From positions 1 to 41,028 of the forward strand of contig JAFUFP010000020.1 of the NCBI GenBank assembly GCA_017469845.1: DNA of 41,028 nt, written 5' to 3'. The notes below the pieces were generated by a model that had not been told where the DNA came from, searched no databases, and saw only the letters and a list, made by a program, of their open reading frames with translations. Source of the DNA: Bacteroidales bacterium. Lineage in GTDB: Bacteria; Bacteroidota; Bacteroidia; Bacteroidales; UBA932. A program made the position numbers and the translations under genes. Positions 24,377 through 33,390 of the stretch are shown here, piece by piece; position 1 is the first letter of the stretch, and each line of letters opens with the position of its first letter.

Positions 24377-26395
24377 ATGAAAAAATTCCATTTCATCATG
24401 GCTGCGGCTCTTTTGGTAGCCGCATGCGCCCCCAAGGAAGACGGAAAGGTTCCCGCCATCGACATGGCCAACCTTGACACTTCCGTAGCACCCGGAGACA
24501 ATTTCTACCAGTACGCCACCGGCGGATGGCAGAAGAATCATCCTCTCGGACCCCAGTATGCGAGATTCGGAGCCTTCGACATGCTCAGCGAACTGAACGT
24601 CGAACGTCTCAATGACCTCTTCGCTTCAATGACAACGATGTCTCCCGCCAAGGGTACCGATGACCAGAAGATCGTCGACCTCTACAAGATGGGACTCGAC
24701 TCCCTGAAGCTCAACGCCGAGGGTGGAGCTCCCCTGAAACCATACATCGACGAGGTCTATGCCATAGGAAACAAGGCAGACATGGTAAAGAAGATAGCCC
24801 AGATGCATTCCACAAGCGAGTCTCCTTTCTTCGGAGCGTATGTCAGCGCTGACCTCATCGACAGCAACTCCCAGATCCTTTACCTGGGTCAGGGCGGACT
24901 GGGCCTCAGCAGCAACCGCGACTACTACGTCGACCCCAAGAACGAGGCTCTCAAGAAAGGTTACCGTGATTACCTGGAGAAGGTTCTCACCCTCGCGGGT
25001 GTGGAGAACCCTTCGAAGGTCGCCGACAATACCCTCAAAGTCGAGGACTATCTTGCCCTCAACTCCTGGTCAAGCGTCCAGCAGAGGGATGTCGAAGCCG
25101 GATACAACCCCATGAGCACGAAGGATTTCTGCAAGGCGTATCCCGGATTCGATTTCGCGGCATATTTCGCTGAGAGAGGAATTCCCGATCAGCCCAAGAT
25201 CGTCATCGGTGAGCCTTCCTTCTTCAAGGCTTTCAGCGATTACTTCAAGAAAGAGGACATCTCCGTCCTCAAGGACTATCTCGTCGCGAATATCGTCAGC
25301 GGTGGAGCAAGCTCCCTGAGCGATGACTTCTACAACGCATACTTCGATTTCTTCAGCCGTCAGATGTCCGGTGTCCAGGAGCAGAGGCCCCGTTGGAGAA
25401 GGGCTATGACCATTCCCAACGGTCTTCTCGGCGAAGCTGTCGGCAAGATGTATGTCGAGAGGTATTTCCCTGAGTCTTCCAAGGAGATGATGAAGGAACT
25501 TGTCGAGAATCTGAGGGTGGCCCTCAAACAGCACATCGACGAACTCGACTGGATGGGCGAAGAGACCAAGGCCAAGGCCAGGGAGAAACTCGCCTCCTTC
25601 ACCGTCAAGATCGGCTACCCCGACAAATGGAAAGACTATTCTTCACTCGAGATCGATCCTTCGAAGAGCTACTACGACAACCTCCGCGCAGCCAGCGCCT
25701 GGTATACCGCCGACAATATGGCCGACCTCGGAAAACCCACTGACCGTGAAAGGTGGGGAATGTCTCCTCAGACCGTGAACGCTTATTACAATCCCACCAC
25801 CAACGAAATCTGCTTCCCCGCTGCTATCCTTCAGCCTCCGTTCTTCAACCCCGACGCTGACGAGGCCGTGAACTACGGTGGAATCGGAGTTGTCATCGGT
25901 CACGAGATGAGCCACGGTTTCGATGACCAGGGACGTCTTTTCGACGCCGAAGGCAACATGTCAGGATGGTGGACTGAGGAAGACGACAAGAAGTTCTCGG
26001 AGAAGGCTGAGAAACTCGCCGCCCAGTTCGACGCCGTCGAGATCCTCCCCGGACTCATGGCTGACGGTCATCTTACCCTCGGTGAGAATATCGGTGACCA
26101 CGGTGGACTGAGCATCGCTTTCACCGCCATGCAGAACGCGATCAAGGACAAGAACGTCGGTCTCATCGATGGCTTCACACCCGAGCAGAGGTTCTACCTT
26201 TCATACGGAACCATCTGGGCCCAGAACATCACCCCTGAGGAGATGAGGAGAAGGACCGCACAGGATGTCCACTCCCTCGCCGTCAACAGGGTGAACGTCT
26301 CCGTCAGGAACTTCGAATCCTTCTTCAAGGCATTCGACATCAAGGAGGGCGACCCCATGTTCCGTCCCGAGAGCGAAAGGGTTCACATCTGGTAA
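24377..26395 (+). CDS. M13 (neprilysin/PepO)-family zinc metallopeptidase, lipoprotein
   Basis: This is a 672-aa secreted endopeptidase. The N-terminus is a lipoprotein signal with lipobox LVAAC, so the mature Cys is lipidated and the enzyme sits on a membrane. The Peptidase_M13_N domain comes first (about 40-430), followed by the catalytic domain. The zinc site is H509-EMS-H513 with E570 (GENIGDHGG) as third ligand. The C-terminus VHIW is usual for the family, where NAYY and the final C-x-x-W/VW ending are typical. M13 enzymes cleave small peptides. The start is ATG 24377 (MKKFHF); an ATG at 24350 gives a less plausible signal peptide. Its own promoter and terminator flank it. Confidence 0.95.
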   Translation: MKKFHFIMAAALLVAACAPKEDGKVPAIDMANLDTSVAPGDNFYQYATGGWQKNHPLGPQYARFGAFDMLSELNVERLNDLFASMTTMSPAKGTDDQKIVDLYKMGLDSLKLNAEGGAPLKPYIDEVYAIGNKADMVKKIAQMHSTSESPFFGAYVSADLIDSNSQILYLGQGGLGLSSNRDYYVDPKNEALKKGYRDYLEKVLTLAGVENPSKVADNTLKVEDYLALNSWSSVQQRDVEAGYNPMSTKDFCKAYPGFDFAAYFAERGIPDQPKIVIGEPSFFKAFSDYFKKEDISVLKDYLVANIVSGGASSLSDDFYNAYFDFFSRQMSGVQEQRPRWRRAMTIPNGLLGEAVGKMYVERYFPESSKEMMKELVENLRVALKQHIDELDWMGEETKAKAREKLASFTVKIGYPDKWKDYSSLEIDPSKSYYDNLRAASAWYTADNMADLGKPTDRERWGMSPQTVNAYYNPTTNEICFPAAILQPPFFNPDADEAVNYGGIGVVIGHEMSHGFDDQGRLFDAEGNMSGWWTEEDDKKFSEKAEKLAAQFDAVEILPGLMADGHLTLGENIGDHGGLSIAFTAMQNAIKDKNVGLIDGFTPEQRFYLSYGTIWAQNITPEEMRRRTAQDVHSLAVNRVNVSVRNFESFFKAFDIKEGDPMFRPESERVHIW

Positions 26396-26404
26396 TTTTC
26401 TTTG

Positions 26405-26435
26405 TCCCTCCGGAAGTCATCAGCCTCCGGAGGGA
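26405..26435 (+). terminator. Terminator after the M13 peptidase gene
   Basis: TCCCTCCGGA (26405-26414) pairs perfectly with TCCGGAGGGA (26426-26435) over an 11-nt loop. It is followed by TAATGTTTACTT. It lies 9 bases past the stop codon. Confidence 0.65.
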
Positions 26436-26465
26436 TAATGTTTACTTCAATTATCACGCGGGAAG

Positions 26466-27626
26466 GTGAAAGCCGCCTCATTCATATCCGGCAGACTTCG
26501 CTTCGAAGGCAAGATGGCTATGGTTTCGATAGCCATCTCCTTCCTCGTGATGATACTTGCCGTGTCGATTTCGTCCGGCTTCCGGAGGGAACTTCGGAGG
26601 GGCATTTCCGGCATCTCCGGGGATGTGCAGATAGTTCCCGCGGATCTTGATTTCACGGGTGAGGAGTCTCCTCTCCCGAGACATCCCTCATATGAAGGAC
26701 TCGTCGATTCCCTCGCCGAGGTAGAGACCATTGTTCCTACTGTATACCGCGCCGGAATAATCCGCAGCGGAGAAAACATCCACGGTGTCCTTTTCAAAGG
26801 AACTCCCGACGGCCCTGATTCTTTGGGTGCGAGAGTGCCTTCACGACTTGCGGATATCCTCGGGATAAGCGTCGGAGATGAGTTGCCGGCTTATTTCGTG
26901 GGGGAGAGAGTGAAGGTAAGGAAGTTCACAGTCCGTGAAATCTACCCCAGCATCCTCAGCGGGGATGACAATCTGGTCGTCTTCACTGGCCTTTCCGACA
27001 TGCAGAGACTCAACGGGTGGAGCGAAGAAGAGGTTTCGGCACTTGAAGTCATCCTCTCTGAAGGCAATTCCTCCCCGACGGCCATAAATGCCGCCACCCA
27101 GGATATCGGTTTCGGGATAATGTTCCGGACTCCCGAGGATGAATCCATTCCGGTGGCCAGGTCTTCCGTCAACCGTTATCCCCAAATATTTTCGTGGCTT
27201 GATTTGATAGATTTCAACGTCATGATAATCCTTATCCTCATGACGATCGTGGCGGGATTCAACATGATATCTGGGCTTCTCATCCTTCTTTTCAGAAACA
27301 TATCAACTATCGGAACGCTCAAGTCTCTTGGTATGACCGACCGGAACATCTCTGAAGTGTTCTTGAGGGCTTCGGCGGTTGTCGTCCTGAAGGGAATGCT
27401 GATCGGGAATGCCGTAGCACTTCTTTTCTGTTTCATTCAGGGAAAGACACATTTCATACCTCTCAATCCCGAGAATTACTTCCTTTCTTATGTCCCGGTT
27501 TCGGTGAACGTCCCTTGGATAATAGCAGCCGATGTCATATCGTTCATAGTGATAATGCTGCTTCTTCTTATTCCTTGCCTTTTCGTTTCGAGAGTCGATC
27601 CCGCCAAGACCGTCAGGGCGCAATAA
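26466..27626 (+). CDS. ABC transporter permease, FtsX/LolE-like
   Basis: This is a 386-aa protein with the MacB/LolC layout. One N-terminal helix (about 17-37), a long periplasmic domain (about 40-230) and three C-terminal helices (about 237-262, 290-315, 340-372) make up the FtsX fold (FRNISTIGTLKSLGMTDRNIS is the coupling segment). LolC/E-type permeases release lipoproteins toward the outer membrane; this role is possible. No ATPase partner gene is in the window. The start is GTG 26466, preceded by GGAAG; the next Met would delete the conserved FISGRLRF opening. The 3' end overlaps the convergent transglycosylase gene by 14 bp. Confidence 0.88.
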   Translation: MKAASFISGRLRFEGKMAMVSIAISFLVMILAVSISSGFRRELRRGISGISGDVQIVPADLDFTGEESPLPRHPSYEGLVDSLAEVETIVPTVYRAGIIRSGENIHGVLFKGTPDGPDSLGARVPSRLADILGISVGDELPAYFVGERVKVRKFTVREIYPSILSGDDNLVVFTGLSDMQRLNGWSEEEVSALEVILSEGNSSPTAINAATQDIGFGIMFRTPEDESIPVARSSVNRYPQIFSWLDLIDFNVMIILILMTIVAGFNMISGLLILLFRNISTIGTLKSLGMTDRNISEVFLRASAVVVLKGMLIGNAVALLFCFIQGKTHFIPLNPENYFLSYVPVSVNVPWIIAADVISFIVIMLLLLIPCLFVSRVDPAKTVRAQ

Positions 27627-28791
27627 GGCAGAAAGACCAGTACAGGGATTGCATCTCCCTGATGTATTCCATAGTTTCGTATCCCTGGAATTTTCCCAGT
27701 TTCACGTTTTCATCTTCGAGAATGGCATCCTCCCTGAGGTAAGGGAACACCGCCTCAACTTCAAGCCATGTGCTCGTGGGCATGCCTTTGGATTCAGCGA
27801 GGGCGATGCAGTCCTTTATCCTCCCTTCTCCCGCATTGTATGCGGCGAGAGCGAATTTCATGAGTTCCATGGAATCTGCCGCGTATGGCTCGAACATCTC
27901 GGTGAGCTTCCGTAGGTAGGCGGTTGCCGCTTTGAGATTCTCCTCGGGGTCAAGCATGTTGTCCGCGCTGAACTTGTAGGCTGTTGTCGGAATCATCTGC
28001 ATGAGGCCTTCGGCTCCCTTCGGTGAAATCGCCTCTATCCTGAAGGCTGATTCTTTCCAGACAAGGGCGGCGAGCATCCTCCAGTCCCATCCTATCTGGG
28101 AAGCGTATTTTTTGAAAAGCTTGTCATATGGGCTGAGGGTCGAGAAGGTTCCACCGCTCAAAGCCCTTCCGTACGGATTGTAATTGGGGGTGAAGCGCTC
28201 GATGAGAGCCTTGTGTTCCTTGCCGGGAGTGTATGTGGCAAGCCACAGGTTGATTTCCTTCAGCAGCCCTTCGTCTGATTTCCTGACGGCCCAGACTGTG
28301 CTGTCGGCAAGGGGCAGGGAAACGGACACCGAATCGAAAATGCTTTTCGGCAGCATGACGGAGTCCGGCAGCTGAACGGTTCCGGTAGTCGCCAGAAGGG
28401 AACTGTCCGCAAGAGCCATCACGGAATCAGTTTTCCTCTCGTGTTCTTTTTTCAGGAGGTTGATCCTCGAAATCGGGATGACGACCAGATCGATGCTGTC
28501 TTCCGGGATGAAAAGAGGGGTGAGAGAGGAGTTGTCGTCTTCGTGCAGGGAGATCTTTCCCATGCATTCCGAAGATGAGGAAAACTCACTCAGCATCTCG
28601 TAGGAATAGCCGGCACTGTGGTTCATGCCCTTTATCCTGTACCCCTTAATGGCCATGGAGATTCCGACCCTCTTTCCCTTGAGTGAAAAACCTTCCTCCG
28701 GGACAGTCTTCTCAAGAAGGGAAGCGCCCGTCAGGAGCAATGCCGTGAGCAGGGTTATCCTCAGGAACCTTCTGAATTTGTAGGCCTTCAT
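27613..28791 (-). CDS. MltF-like membrane-bound lytic transglycosylase
   Basis: This 392-aa protein cleaves peptidoglycan glycan strands to 1,6-anhydro ends. A signal/anchor segment (about 8-27) leads to an N-terminal domain similar to solute-binding proteins (about 35-190; RVGISMAIKGYRIKGMNHSAGYSYEML and DSTVWAVRKSDEGLLKEINLWL). The SLT/lysozyme-like domain (about 222-350) has WKESAF, with catalytic E247, and GLMQMIPTTA and ALAAYNAGEGRI. This two-domain order is that of MltF. The start is ATG 28791 (MKAYKFRRF); longer frames are unsupported. It is 17 bp downstream of the porin gene and probably in the same transcript. Confidence 0.93.
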   Translation of the reverse strand: MKAYKFRRFLRITLLTALLLTGASLLEKTVPEEGFSLKGKRVGISMAIKGYRIKGMNHSAGYSYEMLSEFSSSSECMGKISLHEDDNSSLTPLFIPEDSIDLVVIPISRINLLKKEHERKTDSVMALADSSLLATTGTVQLPDSVMLPKSIFDSVSVSLPLADSTVWAVRKSDEGLLKEINLWLATYTPGKEHKALIERFTPNYNPYGRALSGGTFSTLSPYDKLFKKYASQIGWDWRMLAALVWKESAFRIEAISPKGAEGLMQMIPTTAYKFSADNMLDPEENLKAATAYLRKLTEMFEPYAADSMELMKFALAAYNAGEGRIKDCIALAESKGMPTSTWLEVEAVFPYLREDAILEDENVKLGKFQGYETMEYIREMQSLYWSFCLIAP

Positions 28792-28808
28792 CTTTGGAAT
28801 GCAATGTC

Positions 28809-31496
28809 TTAACGGGAACGGAGACCTCCGGTGAGTCCCCCGAGAGCAGATCCCATACCCATTCCTCCGCCGGAAGACGATGAGCCGCCGAGGGAACTGG
28901 TTGCTGTGACTTGGGCGTTCTTGTGGGGTTGGCGGTAGAACGGCCATGAGACCCCGAACTTGAATGCCCTCTGGGGACGGATGTAGTTGGCTGCGCTGAA
29001 GTAATCAGCCTCGTCCATAGGCCATCCCATGCCGGCATTGACGAGTTTGACGAAGATGCACGCCCTCTTCCACTGGATGTTCACGAAGGCGTCGAAATAA
29101 GGACATTCCCCGAACTGCTCCCTGTTTTGGTTGTAGAACACTCCCAAAACGGGGTTGTATGAGGGAGCGTACCATTTGGTTGTAGCGGTGGCGTCCGCTC
29201 CAATCTGGACGGTCATCACGTTCTTCACTACAGGTATCTGGAAATACCACCTGAGGTTCGCGGCGACCATCGGAAGAGGAACGGCCTCCTTGTTTGAGGA
29301 CCACTGCAGAAGAATCCTGTTGTCAAGATGCAGAGGCCCCAGCACGAAGTTCTTTCCGACATACAGTTTGGCGATGCTCATCGGGGTGGTGTTCTGCCTC
29401 GCTACACCGAGGGAATCGTAGTAGATGTTGTTCGAAAGGAGAGAGTATCCGCCCGAAAGTTCCATCTTCCACCAAGGGATGGAAAGTTTCGCCTCTATCT
29501 TCGTCGTCGAAATCTTCCCGAAATCGTTCTCCCATTTGAAATGGTTCGAGTAGAAGTGCTGCTGATAGAACTGGGGCTCTTCGAGCTTGGTTTCGAAGTG
29601 TGCCCGGAAACTTACCGGGCTCTTCCTCGCCTTACGGAAGGGGAAGAACTGATATAGGGCGTCGGCGCTGATGCCGAAGTCACTGAACTGGTCTCCGAGG
29701 ATGGTGTAGTATCCTTGGGCGTTCCAATCTATGTTCTGGCGGTATTGGCCTCCTACGCCACCGTACAGGTAGGTGGAGTTCCATACGTCATTCGACGGCT
29801 TGTAGATGTAATCTCCCGGTCGGAACAGATAATGGCTCATTATACGGTTCCCGATACCGACGTTGAGAGACGAAACGATAGCGTCAGCGGACCATGGCTG
29901 CAGCCGGAGGAACAGCTTGTTCTCCAGTTTCATCACCCTAAGGGAGTCCATTGATGCCGTCGGGTTCATGTAGAATACGTCATTGTAGAATGACCTTCCG
30001 TCCTCATCGGAAGAAGCGATGTTGTCCGTATAGACTTTCCTTATGACGGTGTATTCACTGCTGTGGCCGATGAAGGCGGTCGTGACGTCCGTGTCGATCA
30101 TTCCGCTTTCTTCCATTTCGGCCTTCTGCGCAAGGTAAGTCGAATCTTTCCTGTGCGCGAGGTCCTTTATGAATGTGAAGGGAATCCTGTATGTCTGGTC
30201 CAGGAATACGGTGTTCTTCTTGATGAGGTTGTCCGCATCGGAAAGGAAGGTGGCGATTTCTCGGGAACCTACCGTAGTGTCCCTTACCCAGAACGTGTCG
30301 ATGATACCTCCGTTTTCTTTCCGTCCGACCTTGTTGTAGATGTATCCGGCGTGGGCTGCGTACTTCTTGCCGACGAAGTTCACCGAGGCGTGGAAGTTTC
30401 GGTTGTCGACCCTCTCGTTTTCCAGAATGCCGTTGGCTCCGAACCTGTCATATCCGAGGGTGAAGTTCAACGACGGGAAAATGTTCTGGGTCGTGAGGAT
30501 GTGGAGGTTCGTTTCCTCACTTTCGGTATTGGCGAAGAATGTTCCCCAATACGCCAACTCCGTGTACGGGGTCTTGGTGTTGTACATCGGAAGAGTCGAA
30601 GGGGAGTGGGAATAGATTTCCAGAGGCTCGTAGAAGGTTACTCCTTCGCGGTAATTCCTTTGGAAGAAGTCGTAGATCTGGGTGGGGGAACCGATGACAC
30701 CAAGATAAGTGGCACCGACATCGTTCCTCATGAAAGGATAATCGTTGAACCAGTAGTTGTACGACGTGTCCACCGGATGCGTCGTTATCTCATTGAAATA
30801 CGGATCTCTCGTCCAGGATATGATCCTCTTGTATTTGAGGGAGTCGGGGAAAGCGAAAGTTTCGAGTATTCGGGGAGTGTTCTCCCTTATTGAATCCCTT
30901 ATCGCGAGAAGGCTGTCCTTGACGGCGAGAGTGGAATCGACCTTGCGCTGCCGGGCCGCCATCTTCTGTTCGAAGTCGTATTTCTTGCGGGCGTTCTTGT
31001 CGAGCGAAGCGTACCACCTGTCGAATTTGAGCTTTGCGGCGGTGGTTGAGTCAGCGAAATAGAGAGAGTCCAGCTTCGGCCAGTCGAGGGAATCTCCCGC
31101 CGCCCTCAGGGAATCCCTCACCTGTTTATGGGTCAGCGAGTCGACTAACGCTACATAGTATTTGTATCTGAACGGGTCTATGTCGCGGAGTGAATCGGGA
31201 GCCACGATCGTGTCGCGTGCAGTGAGACGTACGGCGGTCGTATCCTCTTCTCCAAGACCGAAAAGGAGCGATGACGAGTCCCCGGGAATCTTGAATCCTT
31301 CTTCCCTGAACTTGGTGAATATCTTTTCGTTGGAATATTTGACGGTGTCAGGTGCCGCCTCTTGGCTTACGGATGGAAGGTGACGGAGATTGAGCGAACC
31401 TCTGGAGAGGTCTCCGCCGAAGGACTGCACCGCGGCGAATGCCACCACGGCGAGAGGAAACCATATTTTTGAGAGCAGCCCTTTGACTTTCGACAT
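28809..31496 (-). CDS. Putative outer-membrane porin (Bacteroidota Porin_10-type)
   Basis: This is an 895-aa outer-membrane protein. The signal peptide is at 1-28 (SKVKGLLSKIWFPLAVVAFAAVQSFGG). Residues about 40-210 are charged, Asp/Ser/Leu-rich and helical (VDSTLAVKDSLLAIRDSIREN). The rest has alternating hydrophobic strands with aromatic girdles and the family phrases NDYPFMRNDVGATYLG, IYDFFQRNYREGVTFYEPL and YNTKTPYTELAYWG. It is longer than usual for this family. The C-terminus is a Gly/Ser/Met-rich tail (SSLGGSSSSGGGMGMGSA) that ends LRSR instead of an aromatic residue. The start is ATG 31496; a longer frame from 31637 extends upstream of the -7 box at 31552. No substrate is known. Confidence 0.88.
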   Translation of the reverse strand: MSKVKGLLSKIWFPLAVVAFAAVQSFGGDLSRGSLNLRHLPSVSQEAAPDTVKYSNEKIFTKFREEGFKIPGDSSSLLFGLGEEDTTAVRLTARDTIVAPDSLRDIDPFRYKYYVALVDSLTHKQVRDSLRAAGDSLDWPKLDSLYFADSTTAAKLKFDRWYASLDKNARKKYDFEQKMAARQRKVDSTLAVKDSLLAIRDSIRENTPRILETFAFPDSLKYKRIISWTRDPYFNEITTHPVDTSYNYWFNDYPFMRNDVGATYLGVIGSPTQIYDFFQRNYREGVTFYEPLEIYSHSPSTLPMYNTKTPYTELAYWGTFFANTESEETNLHILTTQNIFPSLNFTLGYDRFGANGILENERVDNRNFHASVNFVGKKYAAHAGYIYNKVGRKENGGIIDTFWVRDTTVGSREIATFLSDADNLIKKNTVFLDQTYRIPFTFIKDLAHRKDSTYLAQKAEMEESGMIDTDVTTAFIGHSSEYTVIRKVYTDNIASSDEDGRSFYNDVFYMNPTASMDSLRVMKLENKLFLRLQPWSADAIVSSLNVGIGNRIMSHYLFRPGDYIYKPSNDVWNSTYLYGGVGGQYRQNIDWNAQGYYTILGDQFSDFGISADALYQFFPFRKARKSPVSFRAHFETKLEEPQFYQQHFYSNHFKWENDFGKISTTKIEAKLSIPWWKMELSGGYSLLSNNIYYDSLGVARQNTTPMSIAKLYVGKNFVLGPLHLDNRILLQWSSNKEAVPLPMVAANLRWYFQIPVVKNVMTVQIGADATATTKWYAPSYNPVLGVFYNQNREQFGECPYFDAFVNIQWKRACIFVKLVNAGMGWPMDEADYFSAANYIRPQRAFKFGVSWPFYRQPHKNAQVTATSSLGGSSSSGGGMGMGSALGGLTGGLRSR

Positions 31497-31551
31497 ACTT
31501 TTTCGCTTGACAGGTGTATGAGTATCCTGTATGTGGATAATATACAACCTG

Positions 31552-31559
31552 CAAAGGTA
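31552..31559 (-). promoter_or_regulatory. Bacteroidota -7 box (TACCTTTG) for the porin-transglycosylase pair
   Basis: The minus strand reads TACCTTTGCAGG, an exact consensus match with the frequent CA. The leader to ATG 31496 is about 50 bases. It fixes the start of the porin gene inside 31496. Confidence 0.55.
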
Positions 31560-31760
31560 CGAAAAATATGTGAATACTTGTTTATTGCGATTGGCGCGCT
31601 CGCGGATTATAGGGCTTAGGATTTTCTTGGTTCTCAATTCATCTTGGCTTCTTTCGAAAAATGCGTAAATTGCATTCTTGAACCGGAGATATTGTCATTG
31701 GACCTTGTGGGCGAATAAGAATTACAGGAGTTTCAGTGATATTCCGGGCAGACAAGAGCA

Positions 31761-33386
31761 ATGTTGAAAACTCTCATACTGTCCCTGCTGACCATGCTCC
31801 CCCTTCCGTTTTTTTGTCAGGGAGGGAATTTTCATGGAATGTTCACCGGGACTGAAAAGAATACGGTCACAATAGATACTGTTGATATGGTCAATAAGGA
31901 TTTCAGGATAAGGAAGCCCGCAGTTTCGGGTTCTTTCTATCCTTCGTCGCCCGAGGAACTAACTTCCATCATAGAAGGCTGGCTCGGAGAGGAATATCCC
32001 GATACCTCTTCCCGCAAGCCAAGGGCCATCATTGTTCCGCATGCGGGATATGTCTTCAGCGGTGAGGTCGCAGCGTCGGCGTATTCCAGAATTCCACGTG
32101 AGGGTTCCTACAAGAGAATTTTCCTTCTGGGGCCCAGCCACAGGGTGGGATTCGCGGGTGCGAGCGTCGATACTCTTTTTTCTTATGCGGAAACTCCCTT
32201 GGGACGAGTCCCCATTGACAGGGAAGTGGGCCGGACTCTCGTCGAAAAAGGGAATGGTGTCTTCACGTTCAGGGAAGAAGCCCATGACAGGGAGCATTGC
32301 CTTGAGGTCCAGCTTCCTTTCCTTCAGTATCTTCTGGACGAGGTGCCTCCGATAGTTCCGATTGTCATAGGAACTGAAAGACTCGGCCTTCTCCGCCGTA
32401 TGGCGGAAGTCCTGGAGCCGTTCTTTACTGAGGAGAACCTTTTCATCATAAGTTCTGATTTCTCGCATTATCCTTCCTATGAAGATGCGAAGTCTTCCGA
32501 CCTTCATATGGCCGAGACGATTACGGCGGGAGGGTTGGAGGAGTTCCTCCACGCTTTGTCGGATATACGGAAAATGGGATTCCCCGGGCAGGATACGGCA
32601 GCCTGTGGAGCATGCGCCATCGCTGTTCTGCTTTCGATGATGGACGACGGGGGAAAAGATTCTTTCGAGGTTGAGCATCTCATGTACAGGAACTCAGGAG
32701 ATTCCCCTTATGGGGACAAGGACGGAGTGGTGGGATACAACTCTTTCGCCATCTATGCTTCTCCCCGTGACAAAAAAGAAGCAGTGAAGGATGTCTCCGG
32801 CGAGTCGGGAAATGAAGATCATATCTTCCATTTCACGCCCGAAGAGAAGAGGGGAATGATTTCGGCGGCGAGATCGGCAATCTGTTCCGCGTTGCACATT
32901 GAAGAAGACGAACCGGTGAGACCCGAGGGCATTCTCAGGGAGAAAGGCTACGGGGTCTTCGTGACCCTCAACCTCGGCGGACGGCTACGAGGGTGCATCG
33001 GCAGGTTCTCGTCATCCGACACTCTCTATTCCACCATAAGGGAGATGGCATTGAGTGCGGCCTTCGATGATCCCAGGTTCCCTCCTCTTTCAAGGGCTGA
33101 AGCGCTTGCAGTGGAAATCGAGGTTTCGGTTCTCTCGCCGCTCAAGAAGATAGAATCCATAGATGAGTTCAAGATAGGCCGCGACGGAATCTACATGATC
33201 AAAGGTTCCCGTCATGGGACCTTCCTCCCTCAGGTCGCCCACGAAACCGGTTGGAATACCGAAGAGTTTCTGGGCCATTGCGCCGCCGACAAGGCGGGCA
33301 TCGGGTACTACGGCTGGAAGGATGCCGACCTGTATACATATCAGGCGGAAGTCGTAAGCGAGAGTGATATCGAATCTGAAGAGTAG
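31761..33386 (+). CDS. Fused AmmeMemoRadiSam protein B (Memo) + protein A (AMMECR1), with signal-like N-terminus
   Basis: This is a 541-aa fusion. The Memo domain (about 48-335) has PHAGYVFSG (93-101), GPSHR (125-129), SSDFSHY (231-237) and the cysteines of DTAACGACA (C282, C285). These His/Cys motifs resemble the metal site of human MEMO1. The AMMECR1 domain (about 355-532) has the diagnostic LRGCIG at 409-414. The N-terminus (LKTLILSLLTMLPLPFFCQGG) is a hydrophobic signal-like segment, not seen in typical cytosolic Memo proteins. Alternative starts are ATG 31839 and ATG 31887 (MVNKDFRIRKPAVSGSFYP), which would remove it. The radical SAM partner follows after 4 bp. The system's biochemical role is unknown. 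Confidence 0.93.
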   Translation: MLKTLILSLLTMLPLPFFCQGGNFHGMFTGTEKNTVTIDTVDMVNKDFRIRKPAVSGSFYPSSPEELTSIIEGWLGEEYPDTSSRKPRAIIVPHAGYVFSGEVAASAYSRIPREGSYKRIFLLGPSHRVGFAGASVDTLFSYAETPLGRVPIDREVGRTLVEKGNGVFTFREEAHDREHCLEVQLPFLQYLLDEVPPIVPIVIGTERLGLLRRMAEVLEPFFTEENLFIISSDFSHYPSYEDAKSSDLHMAETITAGGLEEFLHALSDIRKMGFPGQDTAACGACAIAVLLSMMDDGGKDSFEVEHLMYRNSGDSPYGDKDGVVGYNSFAIYASPRDKKEAVKDVSGESGNEDHIFHFTPEEKRGMISAARSAICSALHIEEDEPVRPEGILREKGYGVFVTLNLGGRLRGCIGRFSSSDTLYSTIREMALSAAFDDPRFPPLSRAEALAVEIEVSVLSPLKKIESIDEFKIGRDGIYMIKGSRHGTFLPQVAHETGWNTEEFLGHCAADKAGIGYYGWKDADLYTYQAEVVSESDIESEE

Positions 33387-33390
33387 TAAT

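Noticed and set aside
31497..31637. Longer N-terminus of the porin gene
   Set aside because: It would run through the -7 box at 31552-31559 and place 47 charged residues before a clear signal peptide.
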